Source: Anoxybacillus mongoliensis (GTDB lineage Bacteria > Bacillota > Bacilli > Bacillales > Anoxybacillaceae). Taken from it: DNA of 64,000 nt. Both the position numbers and the translations under genes were made by a program. This document shows, one piece after another, positions 1 through 9,272 of the stretch; position 1 is the first letter of the stretch; each line of letters begins with the position of its first letter. The notes beneath the pieces are model-generated. The model saw nothing but the letters and a program-made list of their open reading frames with translations. It searched no databases and had not been told where the DNA came from. The stretch spans positions 124,001 through 188,000 of the forward strand of contig NZ_JACHEQ010000004.1 of the NCBI RefSeq assembly GCF_014201515.1, given 5' to 3'.

Positions 1-1
1 A

Positions 2-1195
2 GTAGTGCTCGCTTATTCAGGAGGTTTAGATACATCGGTAGCTATTAAATGGCTGCAGGAACAAGGATATGATGTTGTTGCTTGTTGTTTAGACGTCGGT
101 GAAGGGAAAGATTTAGAGTTTGTGAAAGAAAAAGCGTTAAAAGTAGGCGCTGTACAATCATATATGATTGATGCGAAAGAAGAGTTTGCGAATGAATATG
201 CGCTTGTTGCTCTGCAAGCACATGCGCTGTATGAAGGAAAATATCCGCTCATCTCTGCGTTGTCCCGTCCGTTAATTTCAAAAAAACTCGTTGAAATTGC
301 TGAATTAGAAGGAGCAGTTGCTGTGGCGCACGGTTGCACAGGAAAAGGGAATGACCAAGTGCGCTTTGAAGTGTCCATTCAAGCATTAAATCCAAATTTA
401 AAAGTGATTGCACCTGTTCGTGAATGGAAATGGTCGCGTGAAGAAGAAATTGAATATGCGAAACAACATAACATTCCGATTCCAATCGATTTAGATAGCC
501 CATTTTCCATTGATCAAAACTTATGGGGAAGAAGTAACGAGTGCGGCATTTTAGAAGATCCATGGGCAGCACCGCCAGAAGAAGCATACGAGTTAACAGT
601 TGCACTTGAACATACACCAAATGAGCCAGATATCATTGAAATCGGCTTTGAGCAAGGGGTACCGAAAACAATTAATGGAAAAGCGTATTCGCTCGCAGAG
701 CTTATTCTTGAACTGAATGCATTAGCTGGCAAACACGGTGTTGGTCGCATCGACCATGTTGAAAACCGACTCGTTGGGATTAAATCGCGTGAAGTATACG
801 AATGCCCAGGAGCGATGACACTTATTAAAGCGCATAAAGAATTAGAGGACTTAACACTTGTCAAAGAAGTCGCTCATTTCAAGCCGATCATTGAGCAAAA
901 AATTGCGGAAGTCATTTATAACGGTCTTTGGTTTTCCCCATTAAAAGATGCGCTTGTCGCATTTTTGAAAGAAACACAAAAAAATGTCACCGGTGTTGTT
1001 CGAGTGAAATTATTTAAAGGTCATGCCATTGTAGAAGGTCGGAAATCACCGTTTTCGCTATACGATGAAAAATTGGCGACGTATACATCAGAAGATGAAT
1101 TCGATCATCAAGCAGCTGTTGGGTTTATTTCTCTATTTGGTTTGCCGACAAAAGTGTACAGTATCGTCAACAGCCAAAAGAAGGTGAACGTGTGA
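2..1195 (+). CDS. argG: Argininosuccinate synthase, 5' end outside window
   Basis: This enzyme joins citrulline and aspartate with ATP in the cytoplasm to give argininosuccinate, the penultimate step of arginine synthesis. The visible frame opens at once with the ATP-binding P-loop motif AYSGGLDTS, which lies near the N-terminus in this family, so only a few residues are missing upstream. [13 protein letters not shown] and the substrate-loop segment [14 protein letters not shown] are intact, and the length is close to the usual 400 residues. The GTG at position 5 codes for an internal Val and is not the start. The stop overlaps the argH start by 4 nt (GTGA), so the two are translationally coupled. 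Confidence 0.97.
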   Translation, partial: VVLAYSGGLDTSVAIKWLQEQGYDVVACCLDVGEGKDLEFVKEKALKVGAVQSYMIDAKEEFANEYALVALQAHALYEGKYPLISALSRPLISKKLVEIAELEGAVAVAHGCTGKGNDQVRFEVSIQALNPNLKVIAPVREWKWSREEEIEYAKQHNIPIPIDLDSPFSIDQNLWGRSNECGILEDPWAAPPEEAYELTVALEHTPNEPDIIEIGFEQGVPKTINGKAYSLAELILELNALAGKHGVGRIDHVENRLVGIKSREVYECPGAMTLIKAHKELEDLTLVKEVAHFKPIIEQKIAEVIYNGLWFSPLKDALVAFLKETQKNVTGVVRVKLFKGHAIVEGRKSPFSLYDEKLATYTSEDEFDHQAAVGFISLFGLPTKVYSIVNSQKKVNV

Positions 1196-2568
1196 AAAAG
1201 TTATGGGGAGGACGGTTTACAAAAACAGCAGCACAATGGGTCGATGATTTTGGCGCATCGATCCATTTTGACCAACAACTCGTCGAAGAAGACATTGAAG
1301 GAAGTATCGCGCATGTGACGATGCTCGGTGAATGTGGCATTTTACCAAAAGAAGATGTCGAAACGATTAAAAAAGGGTTAATGGAGTTATTAGAAAAAGC
1401 GAGAAATGGTGAACTTTCCTTTTCTGTTGCCTATGAAGATATTCATTTAAACATTGAAAAAATGTTGATTGATGAAATTGGTTCTGTTGGAGGGAAACTT
1501 CATACAGGAAGAAGTCGAAACGATCAAGTTGCGACGGATATGCATTTATATTTGCGAAAACGGGTCATCGAGATCATCGAGCTAATTCGTCAATTGCAAC
1601 ATGTGCTTGTGGAAAAAGCAGAACAGCATATTGAAACGCTTATTCCTGGTTATACGCACTTGCAACGAGCACAACCGATTTCATTTGCTCATCATTTGAT
1701 GGCGTATGTATGGATGTTTGAACGTGATCGAGAGCGATTTAAAGAATCGTTAAAGCGGATTAACAAATCGCCGCTTGGTGCGGGAGCGCTCGCAGGGACG
1801 ACGTTTCCGATCGATCGTCATTTGACAGCCAAACTTCTCGGTTTTGATAGCATATATGAAAACAGCTTAGATGCGGTGAGCGATCGTGACTTTATTATCG
1901 AATTTTTAAGCCATAGTTCCCTTTTGATGATGCATTTATCTCGCTTTTGTGAAGAGCTTATTCTTTGGTCGAGTCAAGAGTTTCAGTTTATTGAAATAGA
2001 TGATACGTTTGCGACAGGAAGTAGCATAATGCCGCAAAAGAAAAATCCGGATATGGCGGAGCTCATTCGTGGAAAAACAGGACGAGTGTATGGGCATTTA
2101 ATGGCCCTACTGACCGTTATGAAAGGGTTGCCCCTCGCTTACAACAAAGATATGCAAGAAGATAAAGAAGGCATGTTTGACACGGTTCAAACGGTCATTG
2201 GTAGCTTAAAAATTTTCACCGGCATGATTGAAACGATGACGGTTCGTACTGATGTAATGGAAAAAGCAACGAGACAAGATTTTTCAAATGCAACAGAACT
2301 GGCGGATTATTTAGCGAAAAAAGGTGTGCCGTTTCGTGAGGCGCATGAAATCGTCGGGAAACTCGTGCTTACATGCATTGAACGAGGCCTTTTTTTAGCC
2401 GATTTACCACTTGATGTATATCAACAAGCTTCGCCATTATTTGAGGAAGATATTTATGAAGCACTTGATCCGTATACAGCTGTCAACCGTCGCATGAGTG
2501 CAGGTGGAACGGGATTTAAAGAAGTGAAGCAAGCAATCGAAAAAGCGAAACAAATAATAGAGGCATAA
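1192..2568 (+). CDS. argH: Argininosuccinate lyase
   Basis: The protein (458 aa) splits argininosuccinate into arginine and fumarate, the last step of arginine synthesis. It belongs to the fumarase/aspartase superfamily and carries the signature [12 protein letters not shown], whose Ser is the catalytic base region, plus the N-terminal TGRSRNDQ motif. It starts with GTG inside the argG stop codon, which is typical of tight coupling. The last codons lie inside a palindromic terminator shared with the convergent stress-protein gene. Arginine regulation by an ArgR/AhrC operator would lie upstream, outside the window. Confidence 0.97.
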   Translation: MKKLWGGRFTKTAAQWVDDFGASIHFDQQLVEEDIEGSIAHVTMLGECGILPKEDVETIKKGLMELLEKARNGELSFSVAYEDIHLNIEKMLIDEIGSVGGKLHTGRSRNDQVATDMHLYLRKRVIEIIELIRQLQHVLVEKAEQHIETLIPGYTHLQRAQPISFAHHLMAYVWMFERDRERFKESLKRINKSPLGAGALAGTTFPIDRHLTAKLLGFDSIYENSLDAVSDRDFIIEFLSHSSLLMMHLSRFCEELILWSSQEFQFIEIDDTFATGSSIMPQKKNPDMAELIRGKTGRVYGHLMALLTVMKGLPLAYNKDMQEDKEGMFDTVQTVIGSLKIFTGMIETMTVRTDVMEKATRQDFSNATELADYLAKKGVPFREAHEIVGKLVLTCIERGLFLADLPLDVYQQASPLFEEDIYEALDPYTAVNRRMSAGGTGFKEVKQAIEKAKQIIEA

Positions 2569-2592
2569 AAGCGAACGCTTTTATGCCTCTGT
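2559..2592. terminator. Bidirectional terminator, argH / usp
   Basis: A perfect 15-bp inverted repeat (2559-2573 and 2576-2590) separates the convergent argH and universal-stress genes. It contains the stop codons of both, so both proteins end in Glu-Ala followed by TAA. The U-tract is part of the stem on each strand rather than a separate tail, so efficiency is inferred. Confidence 0.8.
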
Positions 2593-3033
2593 TTGTTCTG
2601 GTGTACGTACGACAAGTACATCGCATTTTGCATATCGTGTAATATGTTCAGAAACGCTTCCAATGAAGAAACGTTCCACAGCGCTCATTCCTGTTGCGCC
2701 ACAAACGATTAGATCGACCTCATATTTTGGAGCGACTTCTTTTGAAATTTTCACTTTTGGGGAACCGTACTCGATATCTGTGACAACCTCTTTGACGCCT
2801 GCATCGACTGCTTGTTTTTCATACGATTGCAACAATTCTTTAGCAAATTTTTCTGCTCGCTCTGCCACCGTTCGATCGTATGCTTCAATGGTCGCGAATG
2901 AACGAACGTCAATAATGTGTGAAAGAACGAGTGAAGCATCGTTTCGTTTAGCAATTTCAATTGCTTTTTTAAACGCCCATTCTGCTTCTTTTGAGCCGTC
3001 AACTGCCACTAAAATTTTTTTATACTTGTACAT
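2581..3033 (-). CDS. UspA-family universal stress protein
   Basis: A 150-aa cytoplasmic protein of the universal stress family, of the ATP-binding type. It opens with YKKILVAVDGSKEAE, the typical beta strand 1 and Asp, and near the C-terminus has GATGMSAVERFFIGSVS, which fits the Gly-x2-Gly-x9-Gly-Ser nucleotide-binding pattern. The second of two in-frame ATGs is chosen because GGGGG lies 7 nt before it; an earlier ATG is too close. The role in stress survival is known only for the family. It is transcribed against argH and shares its terminator. Confidence 0.9.
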   Translation of the reverse strand: MYKYKKILVAVDGSKEAEWAFKKAIEIAKRNDASLVLSHIIDVRSFATIEAYDRTVAERAEKFAKELLQSYEKQAVDAGVKEVVTDIEYGSPKVKISKEVAPKYEVDLIVCGATGMSAVERFFIGSVSEHITRYAKCDVLVVRTPEQTEA

Positions 3034-3138
3034 AAACATTCCCCCAATAAAAAATTTTCCTTCCAATTCAAGTATATCATTTTTTGTAAAACAAACACTA
3101 CGTATTGTCGAAAAATTTATGACGAAAGGGGTAAAACA

Positions 3139-3267
3139 ATGCGTGAGAAGGAACAAAAAGAACAACTGTATTATGATGAAAACGGCGTTTCAGAAGTGAC
3201 CGAACAAATTACAGATGCATACATTAGCGGGGTCATTGAACAGGAAGATGAACAAAAGAGGCGATAA
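3139..3267 (+). CDS. Small conserved protein, YtzD-like
   Basis: A 42-aa, highly charged ORF preceded by AAGGGG at 8-9 nt. It runs from MREKEQKEQLYYDENG to EQEDEQKRR, is rich in Glu, Gln and Asp, and has no membrane segment or Cys. B. subtilis has a small gene called ytzD at the same place between argH and ytkK, so orthology is inferred from position and size only. The stop lies in a short inverted repeat (GAGGCGATAACGCCTC) followed by four T, which could act as its terminator. Function is unknown. Confidence 0.6.
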   Translation: MREKEQKEQLYYDENGVSEVTEQITDAYISGVIEQEDEQKRR

Positions 3268-3280
3268 CGCCTCTTTTGTT
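3254..3280 (+). terminator. Probable terminator after small ORF
   Basis: The repeat AAAAGAGGCG-ATAA-CGCCTCTTTT forms a 10-bp stem with a 4-nt loop and ends in T residues. It overlaps the stop codon of the 42-aa ORF and would separate it from the SDR gene. Confidence 0.7.
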
Positions 3281-3359
3281 TCTAGCGAGCATAACAAGTG
3301 TTTTCCTCCGCCTATTTGTAGTACGATAAACATAGCAAAGCATGGATGGAGGGATGAGT

Positions 3360-4121
3360 GTGAGACATGCCATTATAACCGCAGGATCGAAAGGACTAGG
3401 AAAAAAAGTGACGGAACGATTTTTAAACAAAGGATATGCCGTTACTGTCCATTATCGAAGTGACATACAAGCTGTTGAAGCGTTGAAAGAAATGTATCGT
3501 GATTGTCACGACCGACTTCATTTTGTACAAGGGGATGTGACGAATAAAGAAGATTTAATTCGCCTTGTCGATGAAGCCGTTGCCAAATTCGGACGTATCG
3601 ATTATTTAATTCATAATGCAGGACCTTACATATTTGAACGAAAAAAGTTAGCCGATTATACCGACGGTGAGTGGTATGAGATGATTGAAGGAAATTTAAG
3701 CGCCATGTTTCACCTGTTTAAACGTGTAGTACCGATTATGCGTAACCAACATTTCGGTCGCATTGTGACATACGGTTTTCAAGGAGCAGATCACGCCCCG
3801 GGGTGGATGTATCGTTCAGCATTTAGTGCAGCGAAAGTGGGGCTCGTTTCACTTACAAAAACGATTGCGCTTGAAGAAGCGGAGTATGGCATTACAGCAA
3901 ATATGGTTTGTCCGGGAAATATTATTGGAGAAATGAAAGAAGCGACCATTGCATATGCTCGCCAGATGAAAGATAATATGACGCCGATTGGTCGTTCAGG
4001 GACAGGGGAAGATATTGCCCGCGTCGTTGAATTTTTATGTGATGATCACTCCGATATGATTACAGGGACAGTCATTGAAGTGACAGGCGGTCTTGATGTC
4101 ATTCATCGGTATCGAAAATAG
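3360..4121 (+). CDS. ytkK: Divergent short-chain dehydrogenase, YtkK-like
   Basis: A 253-aa Rossmann-fold protein of the short-chain dehydrogenase/reductase (SDR) family. The cofactor motif TAGSKGLGKK and the NAG motif (HNAGPY) are present, as is a C-terminal segment typical of FabG-like enzymes (GTVIEVTGGLDV). The catalytic Tyr-x3-Lys is not intact: Lys159 is there but position 155 is Phe, and Gly142 sits where the catalytic Ser is expected. A Tyr occurs at 151, seven residues before Lys159. The GTG at 3360 is preferred because GGAGGG precedes it by 6 nt; the ATG at 3354 abuts that site. Substrate unknown; classical reductase activity is doubtful. Confidence 0.85.
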   Translation: MRHAIITAGSKGLGKKVTERFLNKGYAVTVHYRSDIQAVEALKEMYRDCHDRLHFVQGDVTNKEDLIRLVDEAVAKFGRIDYLIHNAGPYIFERKKLADYTDGEWYEMIEGNLSAMFHLFKRVVPIMRNQHFGRIVTYGFQGADHAPGWMYRSAFSAAKVGLVSLTKTIALEEAEYGITANMVCPGNIIGEMKEATIAYARQMKDNMTPIGRSGTGEDIARVVEFLCDDHSDMITGTVIEVTGGLDVIHRYRK

Positions 4122-4142
4122 GCTGCCAAGATGACAGCCTAT
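4118..4142. terminator. Bidirectional terminator, ytkK / M24 peptidase
   Basis: ATAGGCTG and CAGCCTAT form an 8-bp stem around CCAAGATGA between two convergent genes. Each gene takes its TAG stop from an end of the stem. No long T-tract follows, so this is a moderate call. Confidence 0.6.
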
Positions 4143-5233
4143 ACGATTTGTAGCTCTTTTGGATATGTTGTTAAAATGAGCGGTCCTTTTTCAGTCATAT
4201 ATACATCGTCTTCAATGCGTACGCCACCGATCGATGGGACGTAAATACCAGGCTCAATTGTAAATACCATTCCAGCTTGAAGAGCCATCGAGTTTGTTGC
4301 GTTCATAGAAGGATATTCATGAACATCAATGCCAAGACCATGACCAATTCGATGCGGGAAGTACGCACCGTAACCTTCTTGTTCAATCCGTAAGCGAGCT
4401 GCCTGATCGATGCTCCCAATCGTCACGCCAATTTGGCAAGCATCAATTGCTGCTTGTTGTGCTTCGAGAACAATATTGTATATTTGCTTTTGTTGTTCGC
4501 TTGGTTGCCCGAATACGACTGTGCGCGTAATATCGGAACAATATCCATCAAGTACGACACCGAGGTCAAATAACACGAAATCGCCTGCTTGAATGCGATT
4601 CATTCCTGGGACACCATGGGGATGTGCGCTATTTGTTCCGGTAAGAACCATCGTATCAAACGCCATCGCGCGCACCCCTTGTTTTTTTAATTCATATTCA
4701 ATAGTGGCGATGATTTCTAATTCTGTTTTCCCTTCCTTCAGCGAACGGACACCGACATCGACGCCGAAGTCAGCTAATTCGGCTGCCTGCCGAAGCGTTT
4801 GTAGCTCTTTTTCATCTTTTGTCATACGTAGTTTATGGATTGTGTCTGTCAAATCGAAACATGATGCATGAGAAAAGCACGAACGAAGTTGATCGAAACG
4901 GCTTACGGTCATATGAGATTTTTCGATACCGATTCGTTCTGTTTGTACATTTCGTCTATTTAATTCATCGCGCAACATATGCCATGGATCATGCACATCA
5001 TCATAGCTGACGATGGAATATGACCAACCTGACTGTTTAGCTTGATTCACATCCATTTCTGGACAAATGAGAAACGGTTCGTCATTTGGAAATACGACAA
5101 TAGCTAATAGCCGTTCATGTGGGTTGGTGTAAAAGTTGCTAAAATAAAAAACGTTTGCTGTCGATGTAATGAACGCCCACGATGCATTTGTTTCTTTCAG
5201 TTTTTGTTGAAGTTTACTTATCCGTTCCATCAT
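4139..5233 (-). CDS. M24B aminopeptidase P / Xaa-Pro dipeptidase family
   Basis: A 364-aa cytoplasmic metallopeptidase expected to release N-terminal residues next to proline. The N-terminal creatinase-like domain spans about 1-130 and the pita-bread catalytic domain about 140-364. All five metal ligands are visible: the two Asp in FDLGVVLDGYCSDITRT, His in GHGLGIDVHEYP, Glu in FTIEPGIYV and Glu in VRIEDDVYMTEKG. The ATG at 5233 is chosen over the upstream GTG because AAAGGA lies 7 nt before it. It resembles the Bacillus YkvY/YqhT group, which cannot be separated by eye. Confidence 0.9.
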   Translation of the reverse strand: MMERISKLQQKLKETNASWAFITSTANVFYFSNFYTNPHERLLAIVVFPNDEPFLICPEMDVNQAKQSGWSYSIVSYDDVHDPWHMLRDELNRRNVQTERIGIEKSHMTVSRFDQLRSCFSHASCFDLTDTIHKLRMTKDEKELQTLRQAAELADFGVDVGVRSLKEGKTELEIIATIEYELKKQGVRAMAFDTMVLTGTNSAHPHGVPGMNRIQAGDFVLFDLGVVLDGYCSDITRTVVFGQPSEQQKQIYNIVLEAQQAAIDACQIGVTIGSIDQAARLRIEQEGYGAYFPHRIGHGLGIDVHEYPSMNATNSMALQAGMVFTIEPGIYVPSIGGVRIEDDVYMTEKGPLILTTYPKELQIV

Positions 5234-5339
5234 ACTCACATCCTTTCTTTTTCAGCTTATCATGAACGAAAAAAGAAGGAAATAGTGCAAAAATGAAGAA
5301 ACAAAATCATGTAAAAAAACGAAGAAAGGAGAATGAAAA

Positions 5340-6017
5340 ATGAAACTGACTTACCACGGACATTCAGTCGTAAAAATTGAAACGAACGGAAAAACGATTT
5401 TCATTGATCCTTTTATTACAGGAAACCCACTAACAGATTTAAAAGCAGAGGATGTTCATGTCGATGTTATTTTATTAACACATGGTCATAATGATCATGT
5501 CGGAGATACAGTTGCATTAGCAAAGCAAAACGATGCGCTTGTTATTGCTCCTTATGAATTGGCTACATATTTAAGTTGGAAAGGTGTTCGGACTCATCCG
5601 ATGCACATCGGTGGATCATTTACGTTTGAGTTCGGTAAAATAAAGTTGACACAAGCGTTTCACGGCTCTAGCTATGTAGAAGAAGACGAAACGATTGTTT
5701 ATACAGGAATGCCAAGTGGCATTTTATTTCATGCAGAAGGGAAAACGATTTATCATGCCGGGGATACAGCGTTATTTTCTGATATGAAGCTCATCGGCGA
5801 AATGAATGATATTGATGTTGCCTTTTTGCCAATTGGAGATAATTTTACGATGGGGCCAGAGGATGCAGCGATTGCAGCAAAATGGTTAAAGGCGAAAATA
5901 GTTGTTCCAATTCATTACAATACATTCCCTATCATTCAGCAAGATCCTCAACAGTTTGTAGAAATGATTGGACGGGTCGGACGCGTTTTACGTGTTGGGG
6001 AAAGCATTGAACTGTGA
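5340..6017 (+). CDS. ytkL: UPF0173 metallo-beta-lactamase-fold hydrolase
   Basis: A 225-aa cytoplasmic protein of the UPF0173 family (B. subtilis YtkL). It opens with [13 protein letters not shown] and has the metal-binding HGHNDH motif at about 52, the Asp of [10 protein letters not shown], and a final His in IPIHYNTFP. The family has a metallo-beta-lactamase fold and an unproven hydrolase role. AAAGGAG precedes the start by 8 nt. It starts a + strand run with ytoI and occupies the same place as in B. subtilis. Confidence 0.92.
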   Translation: MKLTYHGHSVVKIETNGKTIFIDPFITGNPLTDLKAEDVHVDVILLTHGHNDHVGDTVALAKQNDALVIAPYELATYLSWKGVRTHPMHIGGSFTFEFGKIKLTQAFHGSSYVEEDETIVYTGMPSGILFHAEGKTIYHAGDTALFSDMKLIGEMNDIDVAFLPIGDNFTMGPEDAAIAAKWLKAKIVVPIHYNTFPIIQQDPQQFVEMIGRVGRVLRVGESIEL

Positions 6018-6090
6018 AAACGTTCATTGAATGCAGTCATGCACACCCTTATAATAAGAGTAAGAAACTGTCGAAAAAGGGTGGGGCAAC

Positions 6091-7401
6091 TTGACGATTA
6101 CGAAGCACGAACAAATTTTGCAATATATTGAGAGCTTACCGATCGGAGAAAAAATATCCGTTCGCCAAATCGCAAAAGAAATGGGAGTAAGTGAAGGAAC
6201 GGCTTATCGTGCTATTAAAGATGCTGAAACAAAGGGATATGTAAGCACGATCGAACGGGTCGGGACGATTCGAATTGAACAAAAAAAGAAAGAAAATATT
6301 GAAAAGCTAACGTATGCTGAAGTTGTTAATATTGTTGATGGGCAAGTGCTCGGAGGAAAAGAAGGATTACATAAAACGTTAAATAAATTCGTCATCGGTG
6401 CGATGAAGCTTGAAGCAATGATGCGTTATACAGGTGCAGGCAATTTGTTGATCGTTGGGAACCGAACGAAAGCACACGAATTAGCCCTTGAAGCCGGGGC
6501 AGGCGTGCTCATTACAGGCGGTTTTGATACAGAAGAACATGTAAAAAGATTAGCAGATGAGCGGCAGTTACCAATTATTTCGACAAGTTACGACACGTTT
6601 ACGGTTGCGACGATGATTAATCGTGCTATTTATGACCAGTTAATTAAAAAAGAGATTGTGCTCGTTGAAGATATTTTAACGCCATTTGAAAAAACAGCAT
6701 ATTTGTATGTGACAGATCCAATCGAGCGGTGGTATGAACTTAATCGCGAGACGAAGCATAGCCGTTTTCCAGTCATTGATCAGCAATTAAAAGTGCAAGG
6801 AATTGTGACGGCAAAAGATATTATGGGATATGAGCGTGACGTGCTCATTGAAAAAGTGATGACGAAACATCCGATTACGGTAAGTGGGAAAACATCAGTC
6901 GCTTCCGCTTCACATATGATGGTGTGGGAAGGCATAGAAGTGTTGCCTGTAGTCGATGAATACAATCGACTTCAAGGAATTATTAGTCGTCAAGACGTAT
7001 TAAAAGCGTTACAAATGGTCCAACGTCAGCCACAAGTCGGGGAAACTATTGATGATATTGTCACAACCCAGTTTTTAACTGAAACAGTTGATGGTTTTTT
7101 TCGTTGTAACATTACTCCGCAAATGACAAATCATTTAGGAACATTATCGTACGGCGTATTTACGACGATTGTAACCGAGGCTGCTACGCGTGCGCTTCGT
7201 TTGCATAAACGAGGTGATCTTGTTGTAGAAAATATTACCATTTACTTTATTAAACCCGTACAGATTGATACCGTCATCGATATTAAGCCAAAGTTGTTAG
7301 AAATCGGTCGTAAATTTGGGAAGGTTGACGTTGAAGTGTTTAATGAAGGGACGCTTGTCGGAAAGGCGTTAATGATGTGTCAATTGTTTGAACGACAATA
7401 G
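6091..7401 (+). CDS. ytoI: HTH-DRTGG-CBS-hotdog regulator-like protein
   Basis: A 436-aa multidomain protein of the YtoI type. Domains in order: a winged-helix HTH (about 5-55, EMGVSEGTAYRAIKDAE), a DRTGG domain (about 70-180), two CBS motifs (about 190-310), and a C-terminal hotdog thioesterase-like domain (about 320-436). CBS pairs usually bind adenosyl ligands, so this may be a nucleotide-sensing DNA-binding protein, but no target is known. Translation starts at TTG, supported by GGGTGGGG 4 nt upstream and by the HTH beginning at once. Its 3' end is shared with the terminator facing ytpI. Confidence 0.9.
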   Translation: MTITKHEQILQYIESLPIGEKISVRQIAKEMGVSEGTAYRAIKDAETKGYVSTIERVGTIRIEQKKKENIEKLTYAEVVNIVDGQVLGGKEGLHKTLNKFVIGAMKLEAMMRYTGAGNLLIVGNRTKAHELALEAGAGVLITGGFDTEEHVKRLADERQLPIISTSYDTFTVATMINRAIYDQLIKKEIVLVEDILTPFEKTAYLYVTDPIERWYELNRETKHSRFPVIDQQLKVQGIVTAKDIMGYERDVLIEKVMTKHPITVSGKTSVASASHMMVWEGIEVLPVVDEYNRLQGIISRQDVLKALQMVQRQPQVGETIDDIVTTQFLTETVDGFFRCNITPQMTNHLGTLSYGVFTTIVTEAATRALRLHKRGDLVVENITIYFIKPVQIDTVIDIKPKLLEIGRKFGKVDVEVFNEGTLVGKALMMCQLFERQ

Positions 7402-7424
7402 GCTGCATACGGCAGCCTATTTCG
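7397..7424. terminator. Bidirectional terminator, ytoI / ytpI
   Basis: ATAGGCTGC and GCAGCCTAT form a 9-bp perfect stem with a 5-nt loop. The TAG stop codons of the convergent ytoI and ytpI genes lie in opposite arms, and short T-runs flank both sides. Confidence 0.8.
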
Positions 7425-7716
7425 TTTCTTCCGCTTCTTTTACTGCAAGCGGAAAATAATAGCGATGGGCACGGTAACCTGCCCATATGCTTCCCGCACC
7501 GACAAGAAGAAGCACAATACCAACGATGAGAGATACCGTTGACCGATGAATGAAAAATTGGTTGATCGCAAAGAAAAATACAAATGAGCCGAGCGCAATG
7601 CTTGATTTTGCGCTAATCCATTTCCGCTCCATCGGTTTTTTACTTCGGAAATATTTTATTTTGTAATACAAATAAAACGAAAGCGAAAAAACGATAAGTA
7701 TAACAAATATTGGCAT
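7417..7716 (-). CDS. ytpI: YtpI family membrane protein
   Basis: A 99-aa integral membrane protein with three hydrophobic stretches at about 2-20, 40-58 and 62-82, separated by basic loops (KIKYFRSKKPMERKW). Size, membrane pattern and place next to ytoI match B. subtilis YtpI, whose function is unknown. GGAGG lies 7 nt before the ATG. Confidence 0.85.
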   Translation of the reverse strand: MPIFVILIVFSLSFYLYYKIKYFRSKKPMERKWISAKSSIALGSFVFFFAINQFFIHRSTVSLIVGIVLLLVGAGSIWAGYRAHRYYFPLAVKEAEETK

Positions 7717-7815
7717 ATTCAGTCCTCCAAAAGAAAAAATTGTTGCGTGATTATTTTACATCTTTTCGAATCATAATAAAATATGTTTTAATGGAGAAAA
7801 AAAGGGAGAAGCGCC

Positions 7816-8763
7816 ATGGAACAAAAAGTTTTGGAAATTATTGATCATATTCGGCAATTTGATACGATTATTATTCATCGGCACGTTCGACCGGATCCCG
7901 ATGCGTACGGTTCACAAGGAGGATTAGCCGAGATCATTCAAGCGTCGTTTCCAGAAAAACGAGTATATACAGTTGGAAAGGACGAGCCATCGCTTGAATT
8001 TTTACGTAAAATGGATGTTATTTCGGATGAAATGTATAACGATGCGCTTGTGATTGTTTGTGATACAGCAAATGAAGAGCGCGTATGTGACCAACGCTAT
8101 AAACTAGGGAAAGAGATTATTAAAATCGACCATCATCCAAATGAAGATCCATACGGTGACATCTTGTGGGTAGATACAAATGCAAGTTCCGTTAGCGAAA
8201 TGATTTATGAGTTATATTTAATTGGAAAGGAACATGGTCTTGTTTTAACGAAAGAAGCTGCTCGGCTTATTTATGCGGGCATTGTTGGTGATACAGGACG
8301 TTTCCTTTTCCCAAGTACAAATCCGAAAACATTTAAATATGCAAGCGAGTTAGTTGAATACGGGTTTTCGTTTGTCGATTTATATGATCAACTGTATCGG
8401 ACGAAATTATCGATTGCCCATTTAAGTGGATATGTGTTGCAAAATTTTGAGCTATCTGAACATGGGGTGGCCCATATTATATTAACAAAAGAGTTGTTAA
8501 AACAATATGATGCAACGCCGTCAGAAGCTTCGCAACTTGTGAGTGTGCTTGGAAATATTGAAGGAATAAAAGCATGGGTGTTTTTTGTAGAAGAAGATGA
8601 TCAAATTCGTGTCCGTCTTCGTTCAAGAGGCCCGATCGTCAATGAAGTGGCGAAAAAATACCGTGGTGGGGGTCATCCGCTAGCCGCAGGTGCGTCGATT
8701 TATTCGTGGGAGGAAGTTGAACACGTATTAGCAGATTTAAACGAAGTGTGCAAGCAACAGTAG
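7816..8763 (+). CDS. nrnA: Oligoribonuclease / pAp phosphatase NrnA
   Basis: A 315-aa cytoplasmic DHH-DHHA1 phosphoesterase. In B. subtilis NrnA degrades nanoRNAs of 2-5 nt and dephosphorylates pAp. The DHH domain carries HRHVRPDPDAYGS (metal ligands near 20-30), the Asp in VIVCDTAN, and the family motif DHHPNED. The C-terminal DHHA1 domain ends with the substrate-binding RGGGHPLAAGAS. GGGAG lies 6-7 nt before the ATG. The last four codons (Lys-Gln-Gln-stop) form one arm of a palindromic terminator. Confidence 0.95.
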   Translation: MEQKVLEIIDHIRQFDTIIIHRHVRPDPDAYGSQGGLAEIIQASFPEKRVYTVGKDEPSLEFLRKMDVISDEMYNDALVIVCDTANEERVCDQRYKLGKEIIKIDHHPNEDPYGDILWVDTNASSVSEMIYELYLIGKEHGLVLTKEAARLIYAGIVGDTGRFLFPSTNPKTFKYASELVEYGFSFVDLYDQLYRTKLSIAHLSGYVLQNFELSEHGVAHIILTKELLKQYDATPSEASQLVSVLGNIEGIKAWVFFVEEDDQIRVRLRSRGPIVNEVAKKYRGGGHPLAAGASIYSWEEVEHVLADLNEVCKQQ

Positions 8764-8790
8764 GATACTTTCTACTGTTGCTTTAATTTT
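8752..8790. terminator. Bidirectional terminator, nrnA / ytrI
   Basis: AAGCAACAGTAG and CTACTGTTGCTT form a perfect 12-bp stem with an 8-nt loop, followed by TTTAATTTT on the + strand. Each arm encodes Lys-Gln-Gln-TAG, the C-terminus of the gene on its own strand. Confidence 0.85.
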
Positions 8791-9272
8791 AGTTCAATAG
8801 ATATATTGGTGAAAAATAAAATGGTTTCGATATCGAGATGATACGTCCGATTGTCTATAATGTATGTTTTATTTTCAATTGCTTTTTTTAATAGCTCTTT
8901 ACTTTTATATACGGTTTCGATATCTTTGGCAGTTATATGTTGAATATCTTTTTTTATATCTTCTTCAATGCGGAAGGTTGTGTACGTATCGATGCCATAT
9001 GATTGGGCGTTAATGACTTTCACATCAATTGATTGAATCGTCAGTCGTTTTTTATTTTCTTTGTTTAGTTGAATGTAATCTTGTTGCCAAATGTTTAAAT
9101 CATGTTTTAATTGAACAATGATTTCTTGTTGGGTTTTGAGTTGACGCACTTGTTTTTCTTGTAAAATGCCAAAAATTTGTGTGAAAACGATCCAGCTAAT
9201 AATTGCTCCAATTGCCGCTCCAGCAAAAAAGCGTTGCCATCCTGGATCGCGTGAATATGGTGGAACTCTCAT
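8772..9272 (-). CDS. ytrI: Sporulation membrane protein YtrI
   Basis: A 166-aa protein with one N-terminal membrane segment (about 16-36, GAAIGAIISWIVF) followed by a coiled-coil-like polar stretch rich in Gln and Lys and a C-terminal domain. This matches YtrI, which in B. subtilis is made in the mother cell under sigma-E with YtrH and is needed for normal spore formation. Its ATG overlaps the ytrH stop by 4 nt (ATGA), so the two are coupled. Confidence 0.9.
   Translation of the reverse strand: MRVPPYSRDPGWQRFFAGAAIGAIISWIVFTQIFGILQEKQVRQLKTQQEIIVQLKHDLNIWQQDYIQLNKENKKRLTIQSIDVKVINAQSYGIDTYTTFRIEEDIKKDIQHITAKDIETVYKSKELLKKAIENKTYIIDNRTYHLDIETILFFTNISIELKLKQQ

Noticed and set aside
2663-3199. 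Open frame on + strand opposite the universal stress gene
   Set aside because: It is the complement of a clear UspA-family gene, has no family resemblance and no ribosome site.
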